Positions 18,320 to 27,340 of a DNA stretch of 64,000 nucleotides are shown piece after piece. Under the pieces are notes generated by a model, which saw nothing but the letters and a program-made list of their open reading frames with translations, was not told where the DNA came from and did no database searches. The position numbers and the translations under genes were made by a program. Positions within the stretch are counted from its first letter, which is position 1, and the number at the start of each line of letters is the position of its first letter. The stretch is taken from positions 1,948,001 to 2,012,000 of the forward strand of contig NZ_CP150951.2 of assembly GCF_038069655.2 (NCBI RefSeq), in the 5' to 3' direction. The DNA comes from Yoonia sp. BS5-3 (GTDB lineage Bacteria; Pseudomonadota; Alphaproteobacteria; Rhodobacterales; Rhodobacteraceae).

Positions 18320-19630
18320 TTAGTGAATAATCTCTTCTTCCTTCACGAACATGTTCGCCCAGGCCCGGTCTATCAGGTCTGGCGACATCTGGTAGGGGAT
18401 ACCCTCGAATTCGCAGATCGAAATCATCTGGTCGATCAGGAAGATCGGTTGATAGTTTGCGTAGACATTGTCGATTTCCGGGTAGCGCACGTTCAGAAGA
18501 TGCACGAGCGTTTCTTCGTCCAATGGCATTTTCCGTTTCCGCGCAACCATTGCAAAGATTTTCAGGAAGTCTTCCTGATTTGGCCCGTCGATCTTGATCT
18601 TGTAGAAGATCCGGCGCAAAGCCGCCTTATCGAAGATCGCATTCGGGTGGAAGTTGGTTGAGAAGACCACAAGCGTATCGAAGGGTACTTCGAATTTCTC
18701 ACCTGATTGCAGGGCCAAAATATCCTTGTTTTCTTCCAGCGGAACAATCCAACGGTTCACAAGGGTTTGGGGTGGTTCGGCCTGACGTCCAAGGTCGTCC
18801 ACGATGAAGATGCCGCCGGTCGATTTCAGCTGCAAAGGCGCCTGATAGGTCCGGGCCGTTGGGTTATAGACAAGGTCGAGCATCGAAAGCGACAATTCAC
18901 CACCGGTGATCACTGTTGGCCGTTCACAGCGCACATAGCGCGTATCAAACCGCCCGGATGTCCGGCGCAGGCTGTTGGGATCGTCCACGTCATCCTCTGC
19001 CGCACTGTGCACGATCGGGTCATAGACGGTGATCACCTGACCGGAATATTCGATGGCGCGTGGTACATAGATCTTATCACCCAGCGCATCCCGAATCCCG
19101 TTCGAGATGGATGATTTACCATTCCCCGGAGGGCCGTACATCAGGATTGAGCGACCGGCGCTTACCGCAGGGCCCAAATTTGACAGAAGATCATCAGGCA
19201 AAACCAGATGCCCCATGGCGGTGGTCAATTGGTCGCGCGTGATTTGGATGTTCCGGATCGACTGCCGCTGAATCTGTTCACGATAGATCGAAAGCGGCAC
19301 TGGCATCGCGCCGTAATATTCAGATTGACCCAACGCATCCAGCGCACGCGCGCGTCCCGCATCGGTCAATTGGTAGCCCATTTCATTGCCGCTATTGGCG
19401 TTCAACGTACCTGTCGCCTCTAGCAGGCGCTGCTCGCGGGCCATGTCGACCAGTTCTTGCGTGACTGGGATGGGCAAGCAAATTGCGCGGCTGATGGTCG
19501 AGACCAGATCAAGGTTCATCCGGAACATCGTCTTGATCAAAATATCCCGCATCATCGCCATTGGCAGCAACATACCTTCAAGGGTACGCGGTGCCGGCGG
19601 TGCCATTACACTGGAAGTTTGGACATTCAT
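18320..19630 (-). CDS. AAA-family ATPase at the end of the tad locus
   Basis: A 436-residue protein with a clear P-loop ATPase core: Walker A YGPPGNGKSS (165-174), Walker B GGIFIVDDLG (272-281) and a sensor-like VVFSTNFHPN (321-330). An N-terminal ~140 residues of helical, non-ATPase sequence and a C-terminal helical lid flank the core. It has no membrane segment. I recall similar ATPases beside tad/flp genes in other Rhodobacterales, but no role is known to me. It could be a chaperone-like or regulatory ATPase for pilus assembly. The ATG at 19630 (with GGTGGGA upstream) is preferred over 19645 or 19648. Confidence 0.82.
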   Translation of the reverse strand: MNVQTSSVMAPPAPRTLEGMLLPMAMMRDILIKTMFRMNLDLVSTISRAICLPIPVTQELVDMAREQRLLEATGTLNANSGNEMGYQLTDAGRARALDALGQSEYYGAMPVPLSIYREQIQRQSIRNIQITRDQLTTAMGHLVLPDDLLSNLGPAVSAGRSILMYGPPGNGKSSISNGIRDALGDKIYVPRAIEYSGQVITVYDPIVHSAAEDDVDDPNSLRRTSGRFDTRYVRCERPTVITGGELSLSMLDLVYNPTARTYQAPLQLKSTGGIFIVDDLGRQAEPPQTLVNRWIVPLEENKDILALQSGEKFEVPFDTLVVFSTNFHPNAIFDKAALRRIFYKIKIDGPNQEDFLKIFAMVARKRKMPLDEETLVHLLNVRYPEIDNVYANYQPIFLIDQMISICEFEGIPYQMSPDLIDRAWANMFVKEEEIIH

Positions 19631-19755
19631 ATCGATCCCACCCATCAATCACGGACAAGTGCCGCAAAAGCATGCGGCGTTGTGGTTAAGATTACAGCCT
19701 ATTATGGCTAAATAGTGAATAAAGATGTTCGGCTCTGAGGCAATGCTATTTCTGC

Positions 19756-20277
19756 TCAGCGGTAAACCGCCACCGCGATGAGGTAGAACAAAAGCGTCAT
19801 ACTGAGCACCAGGCCTTTGGGAAAAGCGTGGTTCAGCCCGAAAATACCGCCCCTAAGATGTTCTGAACGTGCCTCCCAGCTTTTCCAATCGGGCGCCAAT
19901 TTATGTAACGACGTGTAACGGAAAATGCCGTGCATAGTTAACCCGGCCAAGGCGCAGGCCACAAATAATTGCGCGATAGAATATAGGTCACTCACGACAA
20001 CATAAGGGGCCATCACGGCCAGCATTTTGGCGTCGCCGCCGCCCATCAGCCGTAGTGACCACAGCGCCATGCCGATAATCAAAACGAAGGGAAAGTGCAG
20101 GAACTGCCAGAAATAGGTACGCAGCCCAAAGGCAAAAGGGCCGAGCACGATAAACACAATTAGCAACACCAACATAGACTGGTTGGTGATTTTCATGGAA
20201 CGCATATCGTTCCATGAAATATACATTGCCAAAGGAATGACAGCGGGAAGAAACCAATATGCCGTCGCCGCTGTCAT
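19756..20277 (-). CDS. cpaA: Prepilin peptidase CpaA/TadV
   Basis: A 173-residue polytopic membrane aspartyl protease of the A24 family that cleaves Flp prepilin leaders. Both catalytic-aspartate regions are visible: SWNDMRSMKITN near residue 24 and the MGGGDAKML (GxGD-like) motif near residue 80. It has about five membrane helices and lacks the N-terminal methylase domain of PilD, as usual for TadV. It lies 9 bp after a TPR lipoprotein gene in the same transcript. A 125-bp gap with small hairpins separates it from the AAA ATPase. Confidence 0.93.
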   Translation of the reverse strand: MTAATAYWFLPAVIPLAMYISWNDMRSMKITNQSMLVLLIVFIVLGPFAFGLRTYFWQFLHFPFVLIIGMALWSLRLMGGGDAKMLAVMAPYVVVSDLYSIAQLFVACALAGLTMHGIFRYTSLHKLAPDWKSWEARSEHLRGGIFGLNHAFPKGLVLSMTLLFYLIAVAVYR

Positions 20278-20286
20278 ATCTAAACC

Positions 20287-21150
20287 TTAGTTAACTGCGT
20301 TATTTTCAAGTGCTTCAAGCGCGCGGACTGCGGGCTCAAAATACTGTGGATGAGTTTCGATCGCTTCGGCCAAAAGTGATTTGCCGATCGACACGTCATT
20401 CTGCTTAATCGCCGCCAGCGCCATCGTGTGCAGCAACTGCGCCCGCTCGACCTGGGTCATTGGGACGACCGGCAGGGCATATTGGCGCTGTGCGCCGCGT
20501 GCCAGAACAAGGTTATTCTTAGCGGTGAACAGATCATCATCAAAACGGAGTGCGTCAATGAACAACCGCTCCGCCCCCGCATAATCGCCCCGGGTCAGTT
20601 TAGAGTAGCCCCAGTTGTTATAGACGGATGCGGGACGCGTCGTCAGACCAACGGCTGTCTCGTAAAAGCTATCAGCCTTGTCCCATTGTTCGCGACTATC
20701 TGCCACCATGGCTTCGAGCCGGTAGCGTTTGAACGTTTCGTACGTGGGTGGAATAGTGTTCAGGGTGGTGGCCGCTTCGTCCCAGCTGTTGTTCCGAATA
20801 TAAGCGTCTGCCAACTCAACACTGTCCTCATTGCTGGACTCAGGATGGTTGATCACGGTTTGCCATGCTGGGATGGCTTCTTGCGGGCGGTTGGCCCGAA
20901 CAAGTGATTTCGCCAGTCCGCGTTGTAGCTCAATCCGTCCTGGGTCATTGGCATTGGCATTGTTAAAGTATGCGACGGCTTCATTTGCGTCGCCAACAGT
21001 TAACATGATGTCGTTGAGATTGTTTTCGTCAACAACATTCAGATCTTGCAAAGCCCGTTCGACTTCTGCCTGACCGTCGGTTGCTGGAGGGGAACATGCG
21101 GACAGACCGAGGGTTGCCGCACAAAGCGTCATAAAGATTGGGTGGCGCAT
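20287..21150 (-). CDS. tadD: TPR lipoprotein of the tad locus (TadD-like)
   Basis: A 287-residue predicted lipoprotein with lipobox LSAC (Cys about 19) and several tetratricopeptide repeats over most of the mature chain (such as SVYNNWGYSKLTRGDYAGAE). TadD proteins are outer-membrane lipoproteins needed for Flp pilus secretion, probably as pilotins or assembly scaffolds for the secretin. AAGGACG precedes the ATG. A second, shorter TPR lipoprotein gene lies immediately upstream, so the locus has two TadD-like proteins. Confidence 0.87.
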   Translation of the reverse strand: MRHPIFMTLCAATLGLSACSPPATDGQAEVERALQDLNVVDENNLNDIMLTVGDANEAVAYFNNANANDPGRIELQRGLAKSLVRANRPQEAIPAWQTVINHPESSNEDSVELADAYIRNNSWDEAATTLNTIPPTYETFKRYRLEAMVADSREQWDKADSFYETAVGLTTRPASVYNNWGYSKLTRGDYAGAERLFIDALRFDDDLFTAKNNLVLARGAQRQYALPVVPMTQVERAQLLHTMALAAIKQNDVSIGKSLLAEAIETHPQYFEPAVRALEALENNAVN

Positions 21151-21177
21151 GTTTCTGCGTCCTTTTGCTGCTCTTGC

Positions 21178-21744
21178 CTATAATGGTTCTTCCGACATGA
21201 GTATAAAGTCGCCTGTACCCCGCCGGATCAGATTGAAGTTCTGATTTTCTTGTAGCCCAGTATCGCCCGGATTTTCCAATTTTGCGAGCGCTAAGCGCAA
21301 ATTATCGCGAATTTCGTCCGAATTCCCGTTATCTGCGGCAAAAGCACGACGGAAAACCTCGCTTGCTTCGGCGATTTGGCCCCTTTCCATCAAAATAACA
21401 CCCAAGTTATTCCAAGCTGGTGGGAAAAGCGGATCCTCTTCGACCGCGCGGCGCATCCAACGTTCAGCTTGCCCAAGGCGCCCAAGCCGCAGATTTGCGG
21501 AACCAATGGCTGACAGCGTGTCCACATTGAAGCCTTGCTGCGCGGCCGCACGGTTATAGGCTTTGAGCGCCAATTCATACTCACCGGCGGCCATTAAGCG
21601 GTGGCCGACGGTGAGACCGTCAACATTGCTGGGCCCAGATACGCCAGGGGCAAAGACACCATCCGCCGAACGGTTAAGGCCGCCTGATGAGCAGGCGGCC
21701 AGTAGTACAAATATGAGGCCCAGGCTGACCCGCTTGATTGGCAT
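21178..21744 (-). CDS. Second TPR lipoprotein of the tad locus (TadD-like)
   Basis: A 188-residue lipoprotein with lipobox LLAACSS (Cys about 17) and about three TPR units (MAAGEYELALKAYNRAAAQQ, then LGRLGQAERWMRRAVEEDP). The open frame extends to 21798, but that extension overlaps the end of tadC. The ATG at 21744 gives a proper signal sequence and a 13-bp gap after tadC. It is probably the closer TadD counterpart by size and position, with the downstream protein a paralogue or partner. Confidence 0.87.
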   Translation of the reverse strand: MPIKRVSLGLIFVLLAACSSGGLNRSADGVFAPGVSGPSNVDGLTVGHRLMAAGEYELALKAYNRAAAQQGFNVDTLSAIGSANLRLGRLGQAERWMRRAVEEDPLFPPAWNNLGVILMERGQIAEASEVFRRAFAADNGNSDEIRDNLRLALAKLENPGDTGLQENQNFNLIRRGTGDFILMSEEPL

Positions 21745-21757
21745 TTCGAGGCGAACC

Positions 21758-22717
21758 TTATGTGAGGTTGACGACAATCGCGTGGATGGAAGGCCCAATC
21801 AGAATGGCCATCAAGGGCGGAACCGTCAACATCATCGTCGCCAAAGTCATCTTTGTCGGCAATTTGTTTGCCGCTTCTTCGGCACGCATCACACGTTTGT
21901 CGCGCATCTCGGCCGAGTATACCCGCAGGGCGTCGGCAATAGAGGTACCAAATTGCTGGGACTGGACCAAAACCGTCACGAAGCTGGTGATATCTTGCAC
22001 ACCGCACCGATCGGACATGTCCTTTAGGACGCTCGTTTTGTCCTTACCGGCTTTTGCTTCCTGGCTTACAATCTCGAATTCTTCGGCAAGGTCCGGGAAG
22101 CCGGCGCGCATTTCCGCCGAGACCCGCAAAATCGCCTGATCAAGAGATTGGCCCGCTTCAACGCAAACCAGCATCATATCAAGACAATCAGGGAAAGCGT
22201 TTGTGATTTCTTTTTGCCGGGTCGCCAGTCGCCGTGCCACCCAGTATTTTGGCAAGACATAGCCGATCGCGCCGGGAACGCCGATCATGAGGATCAGTTG
22301 CTGCGTGCCTACTGTCACCTGCGAAGCCTGAATCATCGCGTAGATTGTGCCCGCCACGAGGCCAAAAATGCCCAGTGCGAACTGAATAAAGTTATAAATA
22401 CGCACGGCATTCTGGCTGCGATAGCCAGCCTGCATCAGCTTGAGTTTCGCCGCCGAGAACTCTTCTTCGTTTTGGGGCTCAAGGAAGTTGGAGTACTTTT
22501 CCAACTTATCCTTGCTGCTGGCAGAGCGCAGCTTTTCGCCTTTGGCGTTCTTGCTTGATACAGTGTTGCCAGCTCTTAGCTTATCAAGCGGATCTTCCTC
22601 ACGTTTCAGCAGGACTGGCAATGTGAGCAGGATCAGGAAAACACCAAGCAATCCGACGATGATAAGCGGGCCGAAGGGGCCAAGTGCGTCACTGATCGCT
22701 GTTTGAATAGCTTCCAT
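21758..22717 (-). CDS. tadC: Flp pilus inner-membrane platform protein TadC
   Basis: A 319-residue polytopic protein of the T2SSF/GspF family. It has an N-terminal membrane helix, a cytoplasmic region, a central helix pair and a final hydrophobic segment. The signature ALRVYSAEMRDKRVMRAEEAA lies before the last membrane helix. With TadB it forms the inner-membrane platform on which CpaF works. AGGAGG sits just before the ATG. It is 12 bp downstream of tadB. Confidence 0.93.
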   Translation of the reverse strand: MEAIQTAISDALGPFGPLIIVGLLGVFLILLTLPVLLKREEDPLDKLRAGNTVSSKNAKGEKLRSASSKDKLEKYSNFLEPQNEEEFSAAKLKLMQAGYRSQNAVRIYNFIQFALGIFGLVAGTIYAMIQASQVTVGTQQLILMIGVPGAIGYVLPKYWVARRLATRQKEITNAFPDCLDMMLVCVEAGQSLDQAILRVSAEMRAGFPDLAEEFEIVSQEAKAGKDKTSVLKDMSDRCGVQDITSFVTVLVQSQQFGTSIADALRVYSAEMRDKRVMRAEEAANKLPTKMTLATMMLTVPPLMAILIGPSIHAIVVNLT

Positions 22718-22729
22718 TGAGAGGCCTCC

Positions 22730-23695
22730 TTAGACTTTGATGTTTACGAGCGCGCGCATGACAATCAGGTTGAGAACCAGGAATGCGGCAATGACGAAAC
22801 ATGCAGGGATGAAAAGTGGGCTTTCCATCACTTCGTCAAAATAGTCTGGCTTCACCAAGGTAATCAGCACCAGTGCGATAATTGGGAAAGCCGATAGCAG
22901 GTTGCCGGACCATTTTGCCTCAGCCGTGATCGCTTGAACCCGCCGGAACAGCCGAAAACGGGCCCGGATCACTTTGGCCAAGCCATCAAGAATTTCGGCA
23001 AGGTTACCACCTGAAGTCTGCTGAATCGTCACGGCCACAGCCAGGAAGCGCAAATCCTGATTGTCCAGACGCTCAGCCATTGCCTTGAGGCTTTCTCCGA
23101 TATCCCGACCATAGGCGGCCTCATCGGAAATCATACCCATTTCGGTGCCAAGCGGATCAGCCACCTCACGCGCAACAATTGCAACCGCATTCGAAAACGG
23201 GTGACCGACGCGCAATGAACGGACCATAAGCTCAACTGCTTCGGGCAGCTGTTCACCCAGCATTGCCATACGTTTGCCCGCTTTACGTGCAACCCAGACA
23301 TAGACACCGCCGACCCCCATGAGGACCGCGACAACGATCCTGACGGCCAGCGCAACATCTGTCAGCACTGAAAGCAGGCCGAATGCAGCGACGCTTACCA
23401 CACCCATCACAATCACAAGCTGAGAAGGCGTGAATGCGATATTGGCCAGCTGCGCTTTGTTCGCAAGCATCGAGTAAACCGGGATGCTTTGCGACTTCAT
23501 GTGTTGGGTCATCTCCTTGCGGAGTTGTTCCAGCACCTGTTCACGGTTGCCGCCCTTGTCCAGCATGTCCAGACGGCGGTTAACCTTACCGTCCATGCTG
23601 ATGGATTTACCAAAAATGACCAGATACACACCCTGAACCAGGGCGAGAACCGCCACAAAGATCAGGATGTAGATAATCGGTTCGGCAGAAATCAT
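22730..23695 (-). CDS. tadB: Flp pilus inner-membrane platform protein TadB
   Basis: A 321-residue T2SSF-family membrane protein: one N-terminal helix, two helices near residues 90-135 and a C-terminal pair. The conserved cytoplasmic segment contains QQTSGGNLAEILDGLAKVIR followed by the AEAKWSG turn before the last helices. It partners TadC. The gene starts 5 bp after the cpaF stop, with GGAG in the cpaF end serving as ribosome site, so cpaF and tadB are translationally linked. Confidence 0.94.
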   Translation of the reverse strand: MISAEPIIYILIFVAVLALVQGVYLVIFGKSISMDGKVNRRLDMLDKGGNREQVLEQLRKEMTQHMKSQSIPVYSMLANKAQLANIAFTPSQLVIVMGVVSVAAFGLLSVLTDVALAVRIVVAVLMGVGGVYVWVARKAGKRMAMLGEQLPEAVELMVRSLRVGHPFSNAVAIVAREVADPLGTEMGMISDEAAYGRDIGESLKAMAERLDNQDLRFLAVAVTIQQTSGGNLAEILDGLAKVIRARFRLFRRVQAITAEAKWSGNLLSAFPIIALVLITLVKPDYFDEVMESPLFIPACFVIAAFLVLNLIVMRALVNIKV

Positions 23696-23700
23696 TGAGG

Positions 23701-25161
23701 TTACTCCGCAACCATGGGTTCAAAGATAGCAGGTGGCAAATCGTAACCCCAGAGCTTGAACCGTTCAGAGAAGTGGCTGCGCACACCTGTTGCCGTAAAG
23801 TGGCCAATGATTTTGTTGTCAGGTGTTAGGCCGACGCGCTGGTAGCGGAAAATCTCTTGCATCGAGATAACGTCACCTTCCATCCCCGTGATCTCGGTGA
23901 TCGAGACCATCCGGCGTGAGCCGTCCTGCAGACGCGACGCCTGCACAATCAAGTTCACAGCAGACGCAATCTGGCTACGCATCGCTTTGATCGGCATTTC
24001 GATCCCGGCCATCGCAATCATGTTTTCCAAACGGGATACACCATCGCGGGCAGAGTTGGCGTGGATCGTGGTCATGGACCCGTCGTGGCCGGTGTTCATG
24101 GCCTGCAACATGTCGATAACCTCTTCACCGCGGGTTTCCCCCACGATGATCCGGTCAGGGCGCATACGCAGGGCGTTTTTCAGACAGTCGCGCTGTGATA
24201 CGCCGCCTTTGCCTTCCACGTTAGGTGGACGGCTTTCCATCCGGCCTACATGGGTCTGCTGCAGCTGAAGTTCCGCTGTATCCTCGATCGTCAGGATACG
24301 CTCGGCATCATCGATAAAACCGGACAGCGCGTTCAGGGTTGTTGTTTTACCAGAACCGGTACCGCCTGAAACGATCACGTTAAGGCGGGTTGAGACGGCA
24401 GCCTGAAGATACGCGGCCATTTCTTCGGTGAAGGCACCGAATTTTACCAGTTCTTCGATGCCCAGCTTATCCTGTTTAAACTTACGAATCGAGACGAGCG
24501 ACCCGTCCACCGCAATTGGTGGGACCATTGCGTTGAAACGCGAACCGTCGGCAAGACGGGCGTCAACATAAGGATTGGATTCGTCCACACGCCGACCAAC
24601 CGCAGAAACGATCTTATCGATAATCCGCAGCAGGTGTTTTTCGTCCTTAAAGGTAATGTCTGTCAGTTCTAGACGGCCATCACGTTCGACAAAAATCTGT
24701 TGTGGGCCATTGACCAGAATATCGTTGACAGAAGGGTCTTTCAGCAAAGTTTCGAGCGGCCCAAGACCTGTTACCTCAAAGAAAAGATCCTGGCTGAGCG
24801 ACTGACGTTCCTCGCGGTTGAGCACGATGCCCATATCCTCAAGGCTTTCATTCGCAATCGCGTTGATCTCTGTCCGTAATTCTTGTTCGGATGCAGTTTC
24901 AAGCGCAGCCAGGTTCAAGTTGTCGAGCAGAGATTTGTGCAATTCCAGCTTGATTTCCTGCAACCGCTCTTTGCGCTTGCGCTCTTTGTCCATCGGCCCA
25001 ACGCTGGCGGGGCTCTTGGCTGGCATCGCCCGCATCAGCGGGGCCTTTTTTTCCTCAGCTGCCGGCGTCGTGGCCGGCACTGGGGCGACGTTTATCTTTG
25101 GCGTACCTGGCGCAGGTGCTGGGGCTGTCGGTGCGGACGGCTTTTTGTATTTTGAAAACAT
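23701..25161 (-). CDS. cpaF: Flp pilus assembly ATPase CpaF/TadA
   Basis: A 486-residue secretion ATPase (VirB11/PulE superfamily) that drives Flp pilus assembly. Visible motifs: Walker [10 protein letters not shown] (265-273), Asp box [12 protein letters not shown], Walker [12 protein letters not shown] (337-347) and His box [14 protein letters not shown] (358-371). The first ~55 residues are Pro/Ala-rich and probably disordered. It follows cpaE by 11 bp and precedes tadB by 5 bp. Confidence 0.97.
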   Translation of the reverse strand: MFSKYKKPSAPTAPAPAPGTPKINVAPVPATTPAAEEKKAPLMRAMPAKSPASVGPMDKERKRKERLQEIKLELHKSLLDNLNLAALETASEQELRTEINAIANESLEDMGIVLNREERQSLSQDLFFEVTGLGPLETLLKDPSVNDILVNGPQQIFVERDGRLELTDITFKDEKHLLRIIDKIVSAVGRRVDESNPYVDARLADGSRFNAMVPPIAVDGSLVSIRKFKQDKLGIEELVKFGAFTEEMAAYLQAAVSTRLNVIVSGGTGSGKTTTLNALSGFIDDAERILTIEDTAELQLQQTHVGRMESRPPNVEGKGGVSQRDCLKNALRMRPDRIIVGETRGEEVIDMLQAMNTGHDGSMTTIHANSARDGVSRLENMIAMAGIEMPIKAMRSQIASAVNLIVQASRLQDGSRRMVSITEITGMEGDVISMQEIFRYQRVGLTPDNKIIGHFTATGVRSHFSERFKLWGYDLPPAIFEPMVAE

Positions 25162-25172
25162 AAACTTACCTC

Positions 25173-26417
25173 TTAGCTTCGCGCTTCAGCAGCATCGGCC
25201 TGATTGACCTCGTGCACGGATTTCGCAAGTTTCAAGATCTCCTTACGGAGCGCATTTTTACCCTGACCTTCTGCCAATGGTGTGCCGTGATCGGCGCTTT
25301 GCATAACGGGTTTGCCGCCATCCGGCAGCAGAACCTCAACCGATATGCCAAGGCTTTCTGACAGCCGTTTGACCCGGGCCTTGCCGTTTAGATCTGTAAA
25401 GCCCGGCGCGCGGTTCAAGACAAAGCGGATTTTTTCAAACGGCAGGTCTTCTGATTGCAATGCACGCTTGAGCCGTAGGGTGTTCTGGGCTGAACGCATA
25501 TCCAGTTCGATCATCGAGAAGTAAACATGCGACAGCTCAAGAACCGTTTGTGTCCACTCCACCATAGTGGTTGGCATGTCGATAATGACATAGTCGAAAT
25601 TCAAACGCGCCATCTCAATGATCCGCGCGATGTCGTCAGGCGTGATCATATCAAGCGGAATCATGTCCGTTGGGGACGTCAGGACATGCAGTTTTTCGCC
25701 ATATGTCAGCAAGGCTTGCAGGAACATTTCTGTTTCCATCGCCTCGGTGTCGGTCAACATTTCCAAAACCGCTTCGCGGCGCGGTAGGTCTAGATATGTC
25801 GATGCAGTGCCAAACTGAAAGTCCAAATCCAGCAAGCAAACCTTCGGCGGATTGTCGTCATCGATATTCGCCAATTCCCACGCCATGTTGACGGCAAGCA
25901 TGGTTGCCCCTGTGCCGCCTGCGAGGCCTTGGATGGGAATAATGACGCCGGATTTATCACCGGTTGCCTTGAACTGACGGTCACCCCCGGCTTGCTGCAC
26001 GGGTTCTTCGGCGGTCAGGACACGCTCAATCGCGCGGGCTAACTCGTTTTCCGGCAGCGGATAGGGGACAAATTCATCACCGCCCTGGCGCAGCAACTGG
26101 TGCAACGCGGCTGGGCTGACATCTTCGGCGATCAGGATAACTTTGATCTTGGCCGCTTTCGCAGTCTCAATGACATTGGCAACCATTTCCAGATTGTCTT
26201 CGTCATTGGCATCCATCGCGATTGTTACGAATTGGAGCCCACGAGCATCAGGCTGCGCAAGAAATGTCGCAGCGTCCTCAAAGCTAAGATCACCCCACGA
26301 ATCGCCAAGGGCGGCCTCCATATCCTCAATCAGAAGATCAAAAATCTGGACGTCGCGGCTGATGGTACAGGCGACAATTGGCGGTGGGTCGCTTTGAACG
26401 ACCGGGCTCGTATTCAT
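25173..26417 (-). CDS. cpaE: Pilus localisation ATPase-like protein CpaE/TadZ
   Basis: A 414-residue MinD/ParA-related protein that localises the Tad machine. The N-terminal ~130 residues look like a response-receiver-like domain. The C-terminal part has the ParA-like fold with LLDLDFQFGTASTYLDL. The P-loop position reads GLAGGTGATM (164-173), so both lysines of the KGGxGKT deviant Walker A are missing, as in some TadZ proteins. ATP use may be weak or absent. The ATG at 26417 has AAGGA upstream and is preferred over the TTG at 26423. Confidence 0.93.
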   Translation of the reverse strand: MNTSPVVQSDPPPIVACTISRDVQIFDLLIEDMEAALGDSWGDLSFEDAATFLAQPDARGLQFVTIAMDANDEDNLEMVANVIETAKAAKIKVILIAEDVSPAALHQLLRQGGDEFVPYPLPENELARAIERVLTAEEPVQQAGGDRQFKATGDKSGVIIPIQGLAGGTGATMLAVNMAWELANIDDDNPPKVCLLDLDFQFGTASTYLDLPRREAVLEMLTDTEAMETEMFLQALLTYGEKLHVLTSPTDMIPLDMITPDDIARIIEMARLNFDYVIIDMPTTMVEWTQTVLELSHVYFSMIELDMRSAQNTLRLKRALQSEDLPFEKIRFVLNRAPGFTDLNGKARVKRLSESLGISVEVLLPDGGKPVMQSADHGTPLAEGQGKNALRKEILKLAKSVHEVNQADAAEARS

Positions 26418-26668
26418 AGTCAAACGTCCTTATCGGTTTGATCGCTATCGCAATATGCCACAGATCGCACGGTGAACCACCCAGGGAATCGCCGATGGTC
26501 CGCTGCAGGCCGCAGCATACCTCTTGTTCATAAATATCGGGGTAAATCGTGTCGAGATTTGGACCAAAAGATCGTAATTGTGCGAAATATTGCGACGATC
26601 ATGGAAAAAATCTGGAAGTGTTGACGCCGGATGCATGATCCGGCGTCAAACATATCGGCGGGTTTTGG
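26418..26668. other. Intergenic gap between cpaE and the OmpA-like gene
   Basis: This 251-bp stretch inside the tad locus has no convincing gene. It holds a strong hairpin at 26621-26649 just after the OmpA-like stop, then about 200 bp of leader before cpaE. A separate promoter for cpaE and downstream genes is plausible, but I cannot point to one. Confidence 0.6.
26621..26649 (-). terminator. Hairpin after the OmpA-like gene, possible terminator/attenuator
   Basis: A perfect 12-bp stem (TTGACGCCGGAT / ATCCGGCGTCAA) with a 5-nt loop, 20 nt past the stop codon. On the minus strand a T-rich stretch follows only after about 10 nt, so termination may be partial. It would uncouple cpaE–cpaA from cpaC–ompA transcription. 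Confidence 0.55.
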
Positions 26669-27325
26669 CTAGCCGCCTGTACCCGTCTCAATTTGCGCTG
26701 CTGGCCCAGCATGCGGCGGAACCGCCCGTTCAATGTATTCACGGAAGATTACATTCGCGTATTTGCCGTTCAGCAGAGCTGGATCGTTTTCAACGAACCC
26801 GGACACTTCGGTCACGGTCCGGCGATTACGACGCTCACGTCCTTCTGTCACGACAAGCGGCTGTGTTTCGCCGAATGATGTGACTGCCTCAAGCCTGTTG
26901 CGATCGATCCCTTGCGCAGCAAGGAAGGATACGACCGCTTGTGCGCGGCGCAGACCCAGCGACCGGTTGTAGCCTTGGCTACCAACCAAATCGGTGTGAC
27001 CGTAGACAGTGAAACGCACTTCAGGGAATTGACGGATCCAGTTTGCCTGCTGCGTCAGTGTTGCACGCGCTTCGGCGTCCAATACCGTCGAGTTGAAGGC
27101 GAAGTTCACCGTCGAATTCACGTCAGCTGCGAAACGACGCGCCAGGTTGATCGTATAGTCCTGTTGCCCGGTTTGAACCAAAGCGTTGTTCATCGTGGCG
27201 TTGCCAAAGTCACCGGAGTCGACCGAAGAACCTGCCTCAGAGTAGAATGATGAGAAGGTTGGATCAACCGGTGTGCACCCTGCGAGTGCGGCTGCGGCAA
27301 TTGCCGTTGTCATTAAGTATTTCAT
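26669..27325 (-). CDS. OmpA-family lipoprotein in the tad locus
   Basis: A 218-residue predicted lipoprotein with lipobox LAGC (Cys about 17) and an OmpA-like peptidoglycan-binding domain (about 65-175) containing YGHTDLVGSQGYNRSLGLRRA. A ~40-residue tail follows. It sits between the secretin cpaC and cpaE, where CpaD lies in Caulobacter-type loci. An OmpA-type lipoprotein here probably anchors the secretin complex to the cell wall; this is inferred from position. The ATG at 27325 fits the signal sequence better than 27340. Confidence 0.88.
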   Translation of the reverse strand: MKYLMTTAIAAAALAGCTPVDPTFSSFYSEAGSSVDSGDFGNATMNNALVQTGQQDYTINLARRFAADVNSTVNFAFNSTVLDAEARATLTQQANWIRQFPEVRFTVYGHTDLVGSQGYNRSLGLRRAQAVVSFLAAQGIDRNRLEAVTSFGETQPLVVTEGRERRNRRTVTEVSGFVENDPALLNGKYANVIFREYIERAVPPHAGPAAQIETGTGG

Positions 27326-27340
27326 TGACCTGTGCTCCAA

